Shown in pieces: positions 26,954 to 35,311 of a stretch of DNA of 64,000 nucleotides; the first letter of the stretch is position 1; every line of letters begins with the position of its first letter. The stretch spans positions 1 to 64,000 of the forward strand of contig NZ_JAIESM010000008.1 in assembly GCF_019746015.1 (NCBI RefSeq). The letters run 5' to 3'. Below the pieces are notes generated by a model. That model was given only the letters and a program-made list of their open reading frames with translations, made no database searches and was not told the origin of the DNA. The stretch is from Sphingomonas sp. (lineage in GTDB: Bacteria > Pseudomonadota > Alphaproteobacteria > Sphingomonadales > Sphingomonadaceae). A program made the position numbers and the translations under genes.

Positions 26954-27540
26954 GGCTGGTGCTCGCCTCGCAAAGCGCCTCGCGCCGGGCGATGCTGACT
27001 GCCGCCGGCGTGCCGTTCGAGGCCATCGCCGCGCCGGTGGATGAGGCAGCGGTGAAGGCGGCGCTCGCCCCTATCGCACCGCGCGATCTGGCTGATCGCC
27101 TCGCCGAGATGAAGGCGCTGAAAGGATCGGCGCTGCGCCCCGACGCACTGGTGCTGGGCAGCGATTCGATTGCGGCGCTCGCCGATGGCCGGCTGCTCGA
27201 CAAGCCCGAAAGCCGCGCGCAGGCGGGCGAGCATCTCTCGGCCATGTCGGGCACGGTGATGCAGCTGATCAGCGCTGCCGTCATCGCCGAAGCGGGCGTG
27301 CCGGTGTGGCGCCATGTCGCCACCGCCGAGCTTGCCGTGCGGCCGCTGTCGCCGGCGTTTATCGATGCCTATCTGGACGCCGAATGGCCCGCCATATCCG
27401 GATGCGCCGGTGCCTTCCGCATCGAAGGGCCCGGCGTGCAGCTGTTCGCGCGCGTTTCGGGCGACCATTTCACCATATTGGGCATGCCGTTGCTGCCGGT
27501 GCTCGATTATTGCCGCACGCGCGGGGTGATTGCCGCATGA
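26950..27540 (+). CDS. maf: Maf-like nucleotide pyrophosphatase
   Basis: The 196-residue protein begins LVLASQSASRRAML (the Maf signature with conserved Ser/Arg) and has LVLGSDSIAAL, followed by KPESRAQAGEHLSAMSG and CAGAFRIEGPGVQLF. Maf proteins hydrolyse non-canonical or modified NTPs. The usual DQ of the central motif (GADT/DQ type) reads SDS here, so substrate choice is uncertain. GTG start; overlaps both neighbours by four bases. Confidence 0.9.
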   Translation: MRLVLASQSASRRAMLTAAGVPFEAIAAPVDEAAVKAALAPIAPRDLADRLAEMKALKGSALRPDALVLGSDSIAALADGRLLDKPESRAQAGEHLSAMSGTVMQLISAAVIAEAGVPVWRHVATAELAVRPLSPAFIDAYLDAEWPAISGCAGAFRIEGPGVQLFARVSGDHFTILGMPLLPVLDYCRTRGVIAA

Positions 27541-28340
27541 GCTATGCCGAAGTGATCGGCGATCCCATCGCCCATTCCAAATCGCCGCTCATCCATGGCT
27601 TCTGGCTGAAAGCGCTGGGCATCGATGCCGAGTATCGCGCGCTGCAGGTGCCGCCCGAGGGGCTGGGCGATTATTTCGCCGCCCGCGCGCGCGATACCGC
27701 CTGGCGCGGGTGCAACGTCACGCTGCCGCACAAGGTGGCAGTGCTCGACCATGTCGGCGATCCGGGCGGCGTGCGCGCCTCGATCGGCGCGGTGAACACG
27801 GTGGTGCGCGGCGAGGATGGGCTGATCGGCACCAACACCGATGCCGCGGGCTTTTATGCGCCGATTGCCGGGCTCGATCTGGCCGGCAAGCCGGTGGTCG
27901 TGGTGGGCGCAGGTGGTGCGGCGCGCGCCATCCTGTTCGCGCTGTCGCGGCTTGGCGTCGGCCGGGTGACCTGCCTCAACCGCAATCCGCTGAAGGCGGC
28001 CGCGCTGCTGGCGGGCTTCGGGCTGAAGGGGGATGCGCTGCCGCTCGGCGCGCCGCTGCCACCGGCGGCGCTGCTCGTCAATGCCAGTTCGCTCGGCATG
28101 GCGGGGCAGCCGCCGCTCGCGCTCGACCTCGCGCCGCTGCCCGAGGATGCCTGGGTCTATGACATTGTCTATGCCCCGCTGGAGACGCCGCTGCTGGCCG
28201 CCGCCCATGCGCGCGGGCTGGAAACGGTGGACGGCCTCGAAATGCTGATCGGCCAGGCCGCGCTTGCCTTTGAGCTGTTCTTCGATGCTGCGCCGCCGCG
28301 CGACCGCGATGACGAGCTGCGCGCGGTGCTGACGGCGTGA
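27537..28340 (+). CDS. aroE: Shikimate dehydrogenase
   Basis: The 267-residue enzyme has the substrate-binding [18 protein letters not shown], the catalytic Lys in [21 protein letters not shown] and the NADP motif [15 protein letters not shown]. It reduces 3-dehydroshikimate in aromatic amino-acid synthesis. ATG 27537 overlaps the maf stop; the longer open frame is the maf shadow. Confidence 0.97.
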   Translation: MSYAEVIGDPIAHSKSPLIHGFWLKALGIDAEYRALQVPPEGLGDYFAARARDTAWRGCNVTLPHKVAVLDHVGDPGGVRASIGAVNTVVRGEDGLIGTNTDAAGFYAPIAGLDLAGKPVVVVGAGGAARAILFALSRLGVGRVTCLNRNPLKAAALLAGFGLKGDALPLGAPLPPAALLVNASSLGMAGQPPLALDLAPLPEDAWVYDIVYAPLETPLLAAAHARGLETVDGLEMLIGQAALAFELFFDAAPPRDRDDELRAVLTA

Positions 28341-28930
28341 TCATCCTCGGCCTCACCGGATCGATCGGCATGGGCAAGTCGACGGTTGCGAAAATGTTCG
28401 TCGACGAAGGCGTGCCGGTGTTCGATGCCGATGCCACCGTCCATGCGCTGCAGGGGCCGGGCGGCGCGCTGCTTCCGGCGATTGAGGCGGCCTTTCCGGG
28501 CACCACCGGCCCGACCGGGGTGGACCGGGCAAGGCTCGGCGCAATCGTGTTCCACGATTCTGCCGCGATGCAGCGACTCGAAGCGATCGTCCACCCCGCC
28601 GTCGCGGCCGAGCGCGCGGCGTTCCTCGCGCGGCATCAGGCGCTGCCGCTGGTCGTGTTCGACGTGCCCTTGCTGTTCGAAACGGGTGGGGAAAAATCTG
28701 TGGACAAGGTGGTGGTGGTTTCGGCAGACGCCGCCACCCAGCGCGCGCGGGTGCTGGCAAGACCCGGGCAAAGCACGGAAAAATTCGAAGCGATCCTGGC
28801 GCGGCAACTGCCCGATGCGCAAAAGCGGGCGCGCGCGGATTATATCATCCCAACCGATGTGCCGCTGGCCGAGACGCAGGCGGCCGTGCGCGCGCTGATC
28901 GCTTGCCTGTTGGCCGAACAGGGTCAATAA
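28337..28930 (+). CDS. coaE: Dephospho-CoA kinase
   Basis: The 197-residue P-loop kinase has [16 protein letters not shown] at residues 5-20, the conserved DADATVH and FDVPLLFE, and DYIIPTD near the end. It phosphorylates dephospho-CoA in the last step of CoA synthesis. Start is GTG 28337, overlapping aroE. A 9-mer identical to one oriC box (TGTGGACAA) occurs at 28699-28707 inside the gene. Confidence 0.96.
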   Translation: MIILGLTGSIGMGKSTVAKMFVDEGVPVFDADATVHALQGPGGALLPAIEAAFPGTTGPTGVDRARLGAIVFHDSAAMQRLEAIVHPAVAAERAAFLARHQALPLVVFDVPLLFETGGEKSVDKVVVVSADAATQRARVLARPGQSTEKFEAILARQLPDAQKRARADYIIPTDVPLAETQAAVRALIACLLAEQGQ

Positions 28931-28938
28931 TGTGACAA

Positions 28939-29625
28939 ATGCGCGAGATCGTTTTCGACACTGAAACCACCGGCCTCAGTTTCTCGGCCGGGGACAGGCT
29001 GGTCGAGTTCGGCGCGATCGAACTGGTCCACCGTGTGCCGACGGGCGCGCGCTTCCACCGCTATTTCAACCCGGAACGCGCCATGCCGGCCGAGGCGCAG
29101 GCAGTCCACGGCCTGTCCGATGCTTTTCTGGCCGACAAGCCGCTGTTTGCCGACGAAGTGGCGGCGCTGCTCGACTTTCTGGGGGACAGCCCGTTGGTCG
29201 CGCACAATGCCGGGTTCGACTTCGGCTTCATGAATGGCGAGCTGCGCCGGCTGGGGCTGGCGCCGCTCGGCCCCGACCGGATGGTCGACACGCTCCAGCT
29301 GGCGCGCGTGCGCCACCCCGGCGCCAAGCACACGCTCGATGCGTTATGCTCCCGCTATGGCATCGACCGCAGCCACCGCGTGCTGCACGGCGCGCTGCTC
29401 GATGCCGAGCTGCTGGCGCAGGTCTATGTCGAGCTGACCGGCGGCCGCCAGATCGGGCTGGGCCTGGCCGAGGCGGCAGTGGCGCCCGAGCCGGTGCCGG
29501 CGGCCGCCGCTGCCCACCGGCAGGCGCGGCCGCCCCGCCATTTCGCACCGAGCGACGCCGAGCGCGCCGCCCATGCCGCGTTTCTGGAGACGATCAAGGC
29601 GCCGCTCTGGCTGGCGGACGGCTGA
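28939..29625 (+). CDS. dnaQ: DNA polymerase III subunit epsilon
   Basis: The 228-residue 3'-5' exonuclease has ExoI FDTETTGL (Asp7, Glu9), ExoII HNAGFDFGFM, and the ExoIII-epsilon HGALLDAELLAQVY. It proofreads for the replicative polymerase; the C-terminal tail (rich in Pro/Ala) would bind the alpha subunit. It is the last gene of the PPPS-maf-aroE-coaE-dnaQ string, 8 nt after coaE. Confidence 0.96.
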   Translation: MREIVFDTETTGLSFSAGDRLVEFGAIELVHRVPTGARFHRYFNPERAMPAEAQAVHGLSDAFLADKPLFADEVAALLDFLGDSPLVAHNAGFDFGFMNGELRRLGLAPLGPDRMVDTLQLARVRHPGAKHTLDALCSRYGIDRSHRVLHGALLDAELLAQVYVELTGGRQIGLGLAEAAVAPEPVPAAAAAHRQARPPRHFAPSDAERAAHAAFLETIKAPLWLADG

Positions 29626-29676
29626 ATTCCCGCACGGGTGGCCCGATGGCGCCCGTGCCAATGCAAGGAGGATGGG

Positions 29677-30246
29677 ATGGACATTCGGCTCTCCGGACAT
29701 CAGGTCGATACCGGCGACGCGCTGCGCCAGCATGTGAGCGAGCGGCTGAGCGTGATGACCGAAAAGCTGTTCCCGCGCGCCCTGTCTTCCCAGGTCACGA
29801 TGGGCCGGGGGCCGCACGATGTGGGCTTTACCTGCGACATCGTCTTCCACGTGATGCAGGGCGTGGTGCTGAAAGGAAGCGGCCGCGCGGCGGATGCGCA
29901 TGTCGCGGTCGATGGCGCTGCCGACAAGATCGAAAAGCAGCTGCGCCGCTACAGCCGGCGGCTGAAGGACCGCAACAGCGCCGGGCCCCAGGCCAGCGTG
30001 GACGATGCCGGCTATACCGTGTTCGTCGAGCCCGAGGCGGAGGAAGTGCATGACGATTTTCCCCCCGTCATCGCCGAAACCCGGGTCGATGTGCCCGACG
30101 CCACCGTGTCCGACGCGGTGATGATGCTCGACCTGCGCAACACCAACGCGCTGCTGTTCCGCAACACCGGCACCGGCATCTACAACATGGTCTATCGCCG
30201 GGGTGACGGAACCATCGGCTGGGTGGAGCCGAACCGCGCCGGTTGA
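29677..30246 (+). CDS. hpf: Long-form ribosome hibernation promoting factor
   Basis: The 189-residue protein has an N-terminal HPF/YfiA domain (MDIRLSGHQVDTGDALRQHV to about residue 100) and the C-terminal S30AE dimerisation domain starting at VSDAVMMLDLRNTNALLFRN, so it is the long form that makes 100S ribosomes. ATG 29677 has a strong AAGGAGGA 5-12 nt upstream. It is followed by ptsN, echoing the hpf-ptsN pairing near rpoN in other bacteria, though rpoN is not here. Confidence 0.95.
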   Translation: MDIRLSGHQVDTGDALRQHVSERLSVMTEKLFPRALSSQVTMGRGPHDVGFTCDIVFHVMQGVVLKGSGRAADAHVAVDGAADKIEKQLRRYSRRLKDRNSAGPQASVDDAGYTVFVEPEAEEVHDDFPPVIAETRVDVPDATVSDAVMMLDLRNTNALLFRNTGTGIYNMVYRRGDGTIGWVEPNRAG

Positions 30247-30311
30247 GCGCTTTCGCCATCGTCCATTCAGCGCTATGGGACGGCTCCCGAGTTTTCAGGG
30301 CTTGTAGGTGC

Positions 30312-30782
30312 ATGATGACCGACTTCAGTGCGTTGCTGCGCGGGGACACCGTGCTGGAGGGGGTGACGGCATCGGGCAAGAAGGCGCTGCTCAACCAGCT
30401 CGCCGGCGCGCTGGCCCAGGCGCATGGGCTGGACGCGAAGGCGGCGGCCACCGCCCTGTTCGCGCGCGAAAAGCTGGGCTCCACCGGCTTTGGCGGGGCG
30501 ATTGCCATTCCGCACGGCAAGCTGGAGGGGCTGGCCCGACCGGTCGGGCTGTTCGCGCGGCTGGCCGAACCCATCGATTTTCAGGCGATTGACGAGCTGC
30601 CGGTCGATCTGGTGTTCGTGATGCTGTCACCGCCTTTGGGCGGGGCGGAGCATCTGCGCGCGCTGGCCAGCGTCTCGCGCCGGCTGCGCGATGCCGGCTT
30701 CGTGGCCAAGCTGCGCGGCGCCGGCTCGCCCGATGCGCTTTATGCGCTGTGGACGGCGGAAGAGGCGCGCGATGCCGCCTGA
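30312..30782 (+). CDS. ptsN: PTS IIA-Ntr protein
   Basis: The 156-residue EIIA-fructose-fold protein has the phosphorylated His68 in GGAIAIPHGKL and the conserved FFxLxxP-type region FQAIDELPVDLVFVMLSPP. PtsN regulates nitrogen/potassium balance through the Ntr phosphorelay. Two adjacent ATGs (30312, 30315) are possible starts; the longer reading frame upstream overlaps hpf and is not needed. Its end overlaps the thioesterase start by 11 nt. Confidence 0.93.
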   Translation: MMTDFSALLRGDTVLEGVTASGKKALLNQLAGALAQAHGLDAKAAATALFAREKLGSTGFGGAIAIPHGKLEGLARPVGLFARLAEPIDFQAIDELPVDLVFVMLSPPLGGAEHLRALASVSRRLRDAGFVAKLRGAGSPDALYALWTAEEARDAA

Positions 30783-31242
30783 GGGCGGCGCGGCTCCTTC
30801 CGGCGCGCTGGCCCATTACCGTGCGCTCGAATCGCTTTATGCCGCCGCCCCGATCAACGCGCTGTTCGAGTCGCAGCTCGAAATCACGGGTGCTGGCGAA
30901 GCGCGCATCCGCTTCCGGCTGGACCGGCGCCATTTCCATGCCGGCGGCGCGGTGCACGGCACCAGCTATTTCAAGATGCTGGACGATGCCGCTTTCTATG
31001 CCGCCAACACGCTGGTCACCGACCGGTTCCTGCTGACGACGCAGTTCAACCTGCTGTTCACCCGGCCGCTAGGCGAGGGCTGGGCGACGGCCGAGGGCCG
31101 CTGGGTGAGCGGGCAGCGCCGCGTGCTGATCGCCGATGCGCGGCTGATCGACGCCAGCGGGGAGGAAGTGGCGCGCGGCACCGGCACCTTCATGCGCTCG
31201 CGCCTGCCGCTGTCCACGCTGGCCGGCTATCGCCCGGCATGA
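30772..31242 (+). CDS. PaaI-type hotdog-fold thioesterase
   Basis: The 156-residue protein has a hotdog core with HFHAGGAVHGTSYFKMLDDAAFYAANT, the PaaI-type motif with the acidic residue in the long helix, then TTQFNLLFTRPLGEG and RVLIADARLIDASGEEVARGTGTF. It probably hydrolyses an acyl-CoA. It sits between ptsN and a DUF1491 gene with overlaps at both ends, the usual alphaproteobacterial cluster. Substrate unknown. Confidence 0.88.
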   Translation: MPPEGGAAPSGALAHYRALESLYAAAPINALFESQLEITGAGEARIRFRLDRRHFHAGGAVHGTSYFKMLDDAAFYAANTLVTDRFLLTTQFNLLFTRPLGEGWATAEGRWVSGQRRVLIADARLIDASGEEVARGTGTFMRSRLPLSTLAGYRPA

Positions 31243-31577
31243 GCGGCCGGCTGCCGACGCATCTGGTCGTGTCGGCGCTGCTGCGGCGGGTGAATGATGC
31301 CGGCGGGCTGGGCACGGTGCTGGCGCGCGGCGATGCCGATGCCGGCGCGGTGCTGATCATCACGAGCGAACGCGGCGCCGGTCCGCGCTGCCTGGAACGC
31401 GCGCCGGGGCTTGACGGGCAGGCCCGGCTGGCCGCCACCGGGCCAGACGATGGCGATCTGCAGTCGATCGCCGAATACTGGCAGCGGCGCCGTGTGCGCG
31501 ACCCCGATTTGTGGGTTATTGAACTGGATATCGCGCAAGCCGAACGGTTCGCCGCTGAAACGATGCTGCTTTATTGA
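31239..31577 (+). CDS. DUF1491 family protein
   Basis: The 112-residue protein shows the DUF1491 pattern: LVVSALLRRVNDAGGLGTVLARGDADAGAVLI near the start and DPDLWVIELDIAQAERF at the end. Family function is unknown; members are alphaproteobacterial and often sit near the SleB-type hydrolase, as here. It starts in the stop of the thioesterase gene (ATGA). Confidence 0.88.
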   Translation: MSGRLPTHLVVSALLRRVNDAGGLGTVLARGDADAGAVLIITSERGAGPRCLERAPGLDGQARLAATGPDDGDLQSIAEYWQRRRVRDPDLWVIELDIAQAERFAAETMLLY

Positions 31578-31737
31578 CCCGTTAACCGGACGGGCGCATC
31601 GGGGCGGCGGTTTTAAAGGCGTGGGCCGATGTGGTGCGATCACCTTCGGTAACGCAGACGGGGAGTAGCCCGGAATCGACAGGCGATAACCGCCCTTTTC
31701 GATCCACCGCGCGCTTCCTGCACAGTCAGAATGTCAA

Positions 31738-32355
31738 ATGCCCGGTTTTCGTGTTGCCGCTGTGTCGGCGCTTTTTTGTACCCTGATTTTTGCGGCCTCC
31801 AGCACGCCCGGTCTGGCGTCGGGGCCGGACAAGCCGGTGGCGCTGCCCACCCCCGTGCTCGATAAGGCACCCCAGGCGCAGCCGCTGCTGCCCGATCCCA
31901 AGGCCGAAGATCTCGACGATAACGAACTGGTCGCTCAGGCCGACCATGCCACGCTGGCGGCTGCTGTCGCCGCGCAGGGCGTGCCCGATGCGGTGGACGA
32001 CGATCTGCGCTGTCTGGCCGGTGCCGTCTATTTCGAATCGAAGGGCGAACCGCTCGCCGGCCAGCTGGCGGTGGCGCATGTCATCCTCAACCGCACCGAA
32101 TCGGGCCGCTTCCCGACCTCGATCTGCGCGGTGGTGAAGCAGCCCGGCCAATTCTCGTTCGTGCGCGGCGGCGCGATGCCGTCGATCCCCGACAACCATG
32201 CCTATCGCACCGCGATTGCGGTCGCGCAGGTGGCGATGGCCGATGCGTGGGAAAATCCGGTCGAGGATGCGCTTTATTTCCACGCCGCGCGCGTGTCTCC
32301 GCAATGGGGCAAGCGCCGGGTGGCGGCGATCGGCAACCACATCTTCTATCGCTGA
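31738..32355 (+). CDS. SleB/CwlJ-type cell wall hydrolase
   Basis: The 205-residue protein has a signal peptide (VAAVSALFCTLIFAASSTPGLA), a low-complexity linker, and a C-terminal SleB domain from about residue 95: DDDLRCLAGAVYFESKGEPLAGQLAVAHV with the catalytic Glu in YFESKGE, then NRTESGRFP and ALYFHAARVSPQW. It would cut peptidoglycan in the periplasm. The 160-bp leader upstream has a possible hairpin CATCGG/CCGATG (31597-31631) and the string GGGGAGTAG. No clear ribosome site precedes the ATG. Confidence 0.9.
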   Translation: MPGFRVAAVSALFCTLIFAASSTPGLASGPDKPVALPTPVLDKAPQAQPLLPDPKAEDLDDNELVAQADHATLAAAVAAQGVPDAVDDDLRCLAGAVYFESKGEPLAGQLAVAHVILNRTESGRFPTSICAVVKQPGQFSFVRGGAMPSIPDNHAYRTAIAVAQVAMADAWENPVEDALYFHAARVSPQWGKRRVAAIGNHIFYR

Positions 32356-32386
32356 TCCATCTTCCCGAAGTTCTGATTATGTTCTA

Positions 32387-32887
32387 ATGCCGGGGGCAAT
32401 GATTGCGCCCGGCATCGACTCCGCTTCGGCTCCCGCCGCCCCGCTTGCCGCTGACGTGGCGCGCGGGGTGGCGCGGATGCTGCTGCGCCATGACGTCGTC
32501 GCGCTGGCCGAGGTGCCGCTGGACGGGGGCCGGCGTGCCGACCTGATGGCGGTGGACGCGCGCGGCATCATCACCATCGTGGAGATCAAGGTGGCGCGCA
32601 GCGACCTGCTGGGCGACGGCAAATGGCAGGATTATCTGCCGCATTGCGACCGTTTCTTCTGGGCGCTCCCCGCCGGGTTCGACACCCGCCCGCTGGAGGG
32701 GGCGGCCTTTTTGCCGGAGCGCACCGGCATCATCCTGGCCGACCGTTATGACGCGATGATCGCGCGCGAGGCATCGTCGCACCCGCTTGCCGCCCCCACG
32801 CGCAAGCGGCTGCTGCTGCATTTCGCCCGCCGCGCCGCCCGGCGGCTGACGCTGCTGACCGATCCCGAGGCGGGGGTATTGGTTTAG
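32387..32887 (+). CDS. mmcB: MmcB family DNA repair protein
   Basis: The 166-residue protein matches MmcB (DUF3800-unrelated PD-(D/E)xK-like fold): RRADLMAVDARGIITIVEIKVARSDLLGDGKW carries the D and ExK residues, followed by YLPHCDRFFWALP and PERTGIILADRY. In Caulobacter MmcB is a DNA-damage-related protein. The ATG at 32387 is used; ATG 32399 is four codons downstream and equally plausible. A degenerate repeat follows before the convergent ankyrin gene. Confidence 0.85.
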   Translation: MPGAMIAPGIDSASAPAAPLAADVARGVARMLLRHDVVALAEVPLDGGRRADLMAVDARGIITIVEIKVARSDLLGDGKWQDYLPHCDRFFWALPAGFDTRPLEGAAFLPERTGIILADRYDAMIAREASSHPLAAPTRKRLLLHFARRAARRLTLLTDPEAGVLV

Positions 32888-32892
32888 GGTTC

Positions 32893-32944
32893 GATCAGGC
32901 GGTTCCAGCCCGCACCCGTTTCAGCGAAAGCTCAAACCAGCCCT
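32893..32944. repeat. Possible relic of the long palindromic repeat family
   Basis: The convergent gap between mmcB and the ankyrin gene holds GGCGGTTCCAGCCCGC followed by GTTTCAGCGAAAGC, which resembles one outer arm plus the satellite hairpin of the palindrome family. The partner arm is missing, so it no longer folds as a palindrome. Confidence 0.4.
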
Positions 32945-33539
32945 AAGGCGTGGGGCCGGAGACGGCGCGGCGGTCGCGCCGGGGCAGCGTGTCGAAATAC
33001 TTGCCCAGCGCCGGCATGCGCGTATCCGCCTTGGCATAGGCGCGGGCCGACAGCCCGGCGACATTGTCCGGCTGGTCAGGGTTGGCGCCGGCCTTCACCA
33101 GTTCCTCGATCATCGCCATGCTGCGCCGCTGCACCGCAATGATCAGCGGTGTCTCGCCAGCCTGATTGGCCAGGTTCACATTGGCCTTGGCCGCCACGAA
33201 AATCGCGATCAGCTCGTCATGTCCGCCATTCACCGCCACCAGCAGCGGCGTGTTGCCGCGCCCGTCGCGCGCATTGGGATTGGCGCCCTTTTGCAGCAGG
33301 AAGCGCGTCCAGAGCTGGTCGCCGCGCTTGGCGGTGATGTGCAGGCCCGTTTCGCCGGTGTTGAAATCGCGGTGGTTGACCACCGTCGTGCCCGGAGCGT
33401 TGAGCAGCTCGGTCGCTTCCTCGCCCTTGGCGTCGCGCACCGCCTGCAGGAACTTGTAACCGTCGGACTGGCCGAGCTGGGCCGCAGCAGGCGCTGCCAC
33501 CGCCAACGCGGCCAGAAACAATTTCCAACGCGTCCACAT
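32943..33539 (-). CDS. Periplasmic ankyrin-repeat protein
   Basis: The 198-residue protein has a signal peptide (MWTRWKLFLAALAVAAPAAAQ) and at least three ankyrin repeats: GETGLHITAKRGDQLWTRFLLQKGANPNARD, GNTPLLVAVNGGHDELIAIFVAAKANVNLAN and GETPLIIAVQRRSMAMIEELVKAGANPD, in tandem from about residue 62. It would act as a binding scaffold in the periplasm; the partner is unknown. ATG 33539 has AAGGAAG six bases upstream and is preferred over the GTG one codon earlier. Confidence 0.88.
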   Translation of the reverse strand: MWTRWKLFLAALAVAAPAAAQLGQSDGYKFLQAVRDAKGEEATELLNAPGTTVVNHRDFNTGETGLHITAKRGDQLWTRFLLQKGANPNARDGRGNTPLLVAVNGGHDELIAIFVAAKANVNLANQAGETPLIIAVQRRSMAMIEELVKAGANPDQPDNVAGLSARAYAKADTRMPALGKYFDTLPRRDRRAVSGPTP

Positions 33540-33612
33540 CACTGTCTTCCTTCGTTCAAACCGCCCTGAACCGGGGCTTGTGCGCCAGCCGATAACAGAT
33601 CATGGCGGGGGG

Positions 33613-34200
33613 ATGAAACCGCTGTTTCGCGTTTTGCCGGTGCTCGCTGCCGCGTTCATCGCCAGCTGTTCGCCAGGGCCCGCCGCGCAGCCGCCGCTGG
33701 CCGGCGCCGCCATTGGCGGGCCGTTCACGCTGACCGACCAGCATGGCAAGCGCGTCAGCGACCGCGACTTTGCCGGCAAATACCGCATCTTCTATTTCGG
33801 CTATACCTTCTGCCCCGATGTCTGCCCGGTTGACGTGATGCGGCTGAGCGCGGGGCTGAAGGCGCTGGAGGCACGCAATCCCGCGCTTGGCGCCCGGGTG
33901 GTACCGATCTTCGTCAGCGTCGATCCGGCGCGCGACACGCCCGCCCGGCTGAAGGAGTTCGCCGCCAATTTCCACCCCCGCCTCGTCGCGCTGACCGGCA
34001 GCCAGGCGGAGATCGACGCGGTCGCCAGGCGTTTCGCGGTGCCGCACCAGGCGCTGCCGCCGCGCGCCGATGGCAGCTATCTGGTCGATCATGGCCGCGC
34101 CGCCTATCTGTTCGGCCCCGATGGCAAGCCGCTTGCCATCCTGCCGCAGGACGGGCCGCCAACAGCCATTGCCGACGATATCGAACGCTGGGCGCGATGA
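33613..34200 (+). CDS. SCO1/SenC family copper chaperone
   Basis: The 195-residue protein is thioredoxin-fold with the copper motif FCPDVCPVD (Cys67, Cys71) and a distal His in YLVDHGRAAY, the ligands of Sco proteins that assemble the CuA site of cytochrome oxidase. The N-terminus (LPVLAAAFIASC) looks like a lipobox, so it is probably membrane-anchored by lipid. ATG 33613 follows GGGGGG; an upstream ATG at 33580 lacks a site. It overlaps the YcgN gene. Confidence 0.92.
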   Translation: MKPLFRVLPVLAAAFIASCSPGPAAQPPLAGAAIGGPFTLTDQHGKRVSDRDFAGKYRIFYFGYTFCPDVCPVDVMRLSAGLKALEARNPALGARVVPIFVSVDPARDTPARLKEFAANFHPRLVALTGSQAEIDAVARRFAVPHQALPPRADGSYLVDHGRAAYLFGPDGKPLAILPQDGPPTAIADDIERWAR

Positions 34201-34631
34201 CCGGCCGCTTCTGGGAGACGACACCGATCGACAAGCTCGACCGCGCGCAGTGGGAGGCGCTGTGCGACGGCTGCGGCAAATGCTGCATCCACAAGCTGGA
34301 GGATGAGGAAACCGGCGAGCTGTTCCCCACCAATGTCGCCTGCAAGCTGCTCGACCGGCGGACCGCGCGCTGTTCCGATTATCGCCACCGCCATGCCTAT
34401 GTGCCCGATTGCCTGCGCCTGACGCCGGCCAAGCTTGCCGGCATCGACTGGCTGCCCGCCACCTGCGCCTACAAGCTGCGCGCGGCGGGGGAGCCGCTGC
34501 CCGACTGGCACCATCTGGTCTGCGGCGATCCCGAAGCGGTGCACCGCGCCGGCATGTCGGTGCGCGGCTGGACGATTTCGGAACTCGACGCCGGCGATCT
34601 GGAGCAGCATCTGATCGACCGCCCGTTATGA
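34197..34631 (+). CDS. YcgN family cysteine-cluster protein
   Basis: The 144-residue protein has the Cys cluster CDGCGKCCIHKLEDE near residue 25-40 and three further cysteines (VACKLL, ARCSDY, PDCLRL), as in the YcgN/UPF0260 family of presumed metal-cluster proteins of unknown function. The overlap with the SCO1-like gene may hint at redox or metal work, but this is inference. Overlaps the next gene by four bases. Confidence 0.9.
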   Translation: MTGRFWETTPIDKLDRAQWEALCDGCGKCCIHKLEDEETGELFPTNVACKLLDRRTARCSDYRHRHAYVPDCLRLTPAKLAGIDWLPATCAYKLRAAGEPLPDWHHLVCGDPEAVHRAGMSVRGWTISELDAGDLEQHLIDRPL

Positions 34632-35311
34632 CCGCGCCACCGGCGGGGCTCGACATTGTCCGCCGGGCCAATGCGCGGCGCTGGCGGCTGACGGTCGACC
34701 CGACAAGCGGCGCGGTGCGGCTGACGCTGCCGCATCGCGCCGCCCTCGCGCCCGCGCTTGCCTGGGCGGCCGGGCAGCAGGAGTGGATCGCGGCACAGCG
34801 CGCGCGCCTGCCCAGCCCCCGGCCATTCGAGCCCGGCGCGGTGCTGATGGTCGATGACGTGCGGCTGGTGATTGCCTGGCAGGCGGACTGGCCGCGGCGC
34901 GTGGAAGCGGTGGCGGGCGAGCTGCGCTGCGGCGGCCCGGCCGAACGCCTGCCGGGGCGGGTCGCCCGCTGGCTGCGCGCACAGGCGCTCGACCGGCTGA
35001 GCGCGGAGACCGGCGACTTTGCCCGGCGGCTTGGCGTCAGCATTGCCGGCGTCGCGGTGGGCGATCCGCGCGGGCGCTGGGGCAGCTGCACCTCCACCGG
35101 CGTCATCCGCTACAGCTGGCGGCTGATTCTGGCGCCGGGCTGGGTGCGCCGCGCGACGGTGGCGCATGAAGTGGCCCACCGCGTCCACATGCACCACGGC
35201 CCCGATTTCCACGCGCTGGTGGCAGAGCTGGTGGGGGCGGATGCCGACCGGTCGCGCGCTTGGCTGCGGCGCGAGGGCGCCGGGCTTCACTGGTTCGGGC
35301 GCGAGTCCTGA
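34628..35311 (+). CDS. YgjP/WLM-type metalloprotease
   Basis: The 227-residue protein has the zincin motif HEVAHRVHMHHGPDFHALV in the C-terminal third (HExxH plus downstream His), preceded by GRWGSCTSTGVIRYSWRLIL, which defines the YgjP-like DUF45 family. The N-terminal half is a strand-rich domain. A role as a metal-dependent peptidase is inferred. Its last 25 bp overlap the end of the convergent PBP1A gene. Confidence 0.9.
   Translation: MTAPPAGLDIVRRANARRWRLTVDPTSGAVRLTLPHRAALAPALAWAAGQQEWIAAQRARLPSPRPFEPGAVLMVDDVRLVIAWQADWPRRVEAVAGELRCGGPAERLPGRVARWLRAQALDRLSAETGDFARRLGVSIAGVAVGDPRGRWGSCTSTGVIRYSWRLILAPGWVRRATVAHEVAHRVHMHHGPDFHALVAELVGADADRSRAWLRREGAGLHWFGRES

Noticed and set aside
28699..28707. 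TGTGGACAA in coaE, same 9-mer as an oriC box
   Set aside because: A single isolated copy inside a gene; without clustering it is not strong evidence of a DnaA site.
29845..29858. TTCCACGTGATGCA in hpf resembles parS
   Set aside because: Only one arm matches; it is a coding coincidence.
31578..31737. Possible tmRNA-like piece (GGAATCGACAGG) before the SleB-type gene
   Set aside because: No tRNA-like acceptor, T arm or tag reading frame is seen.
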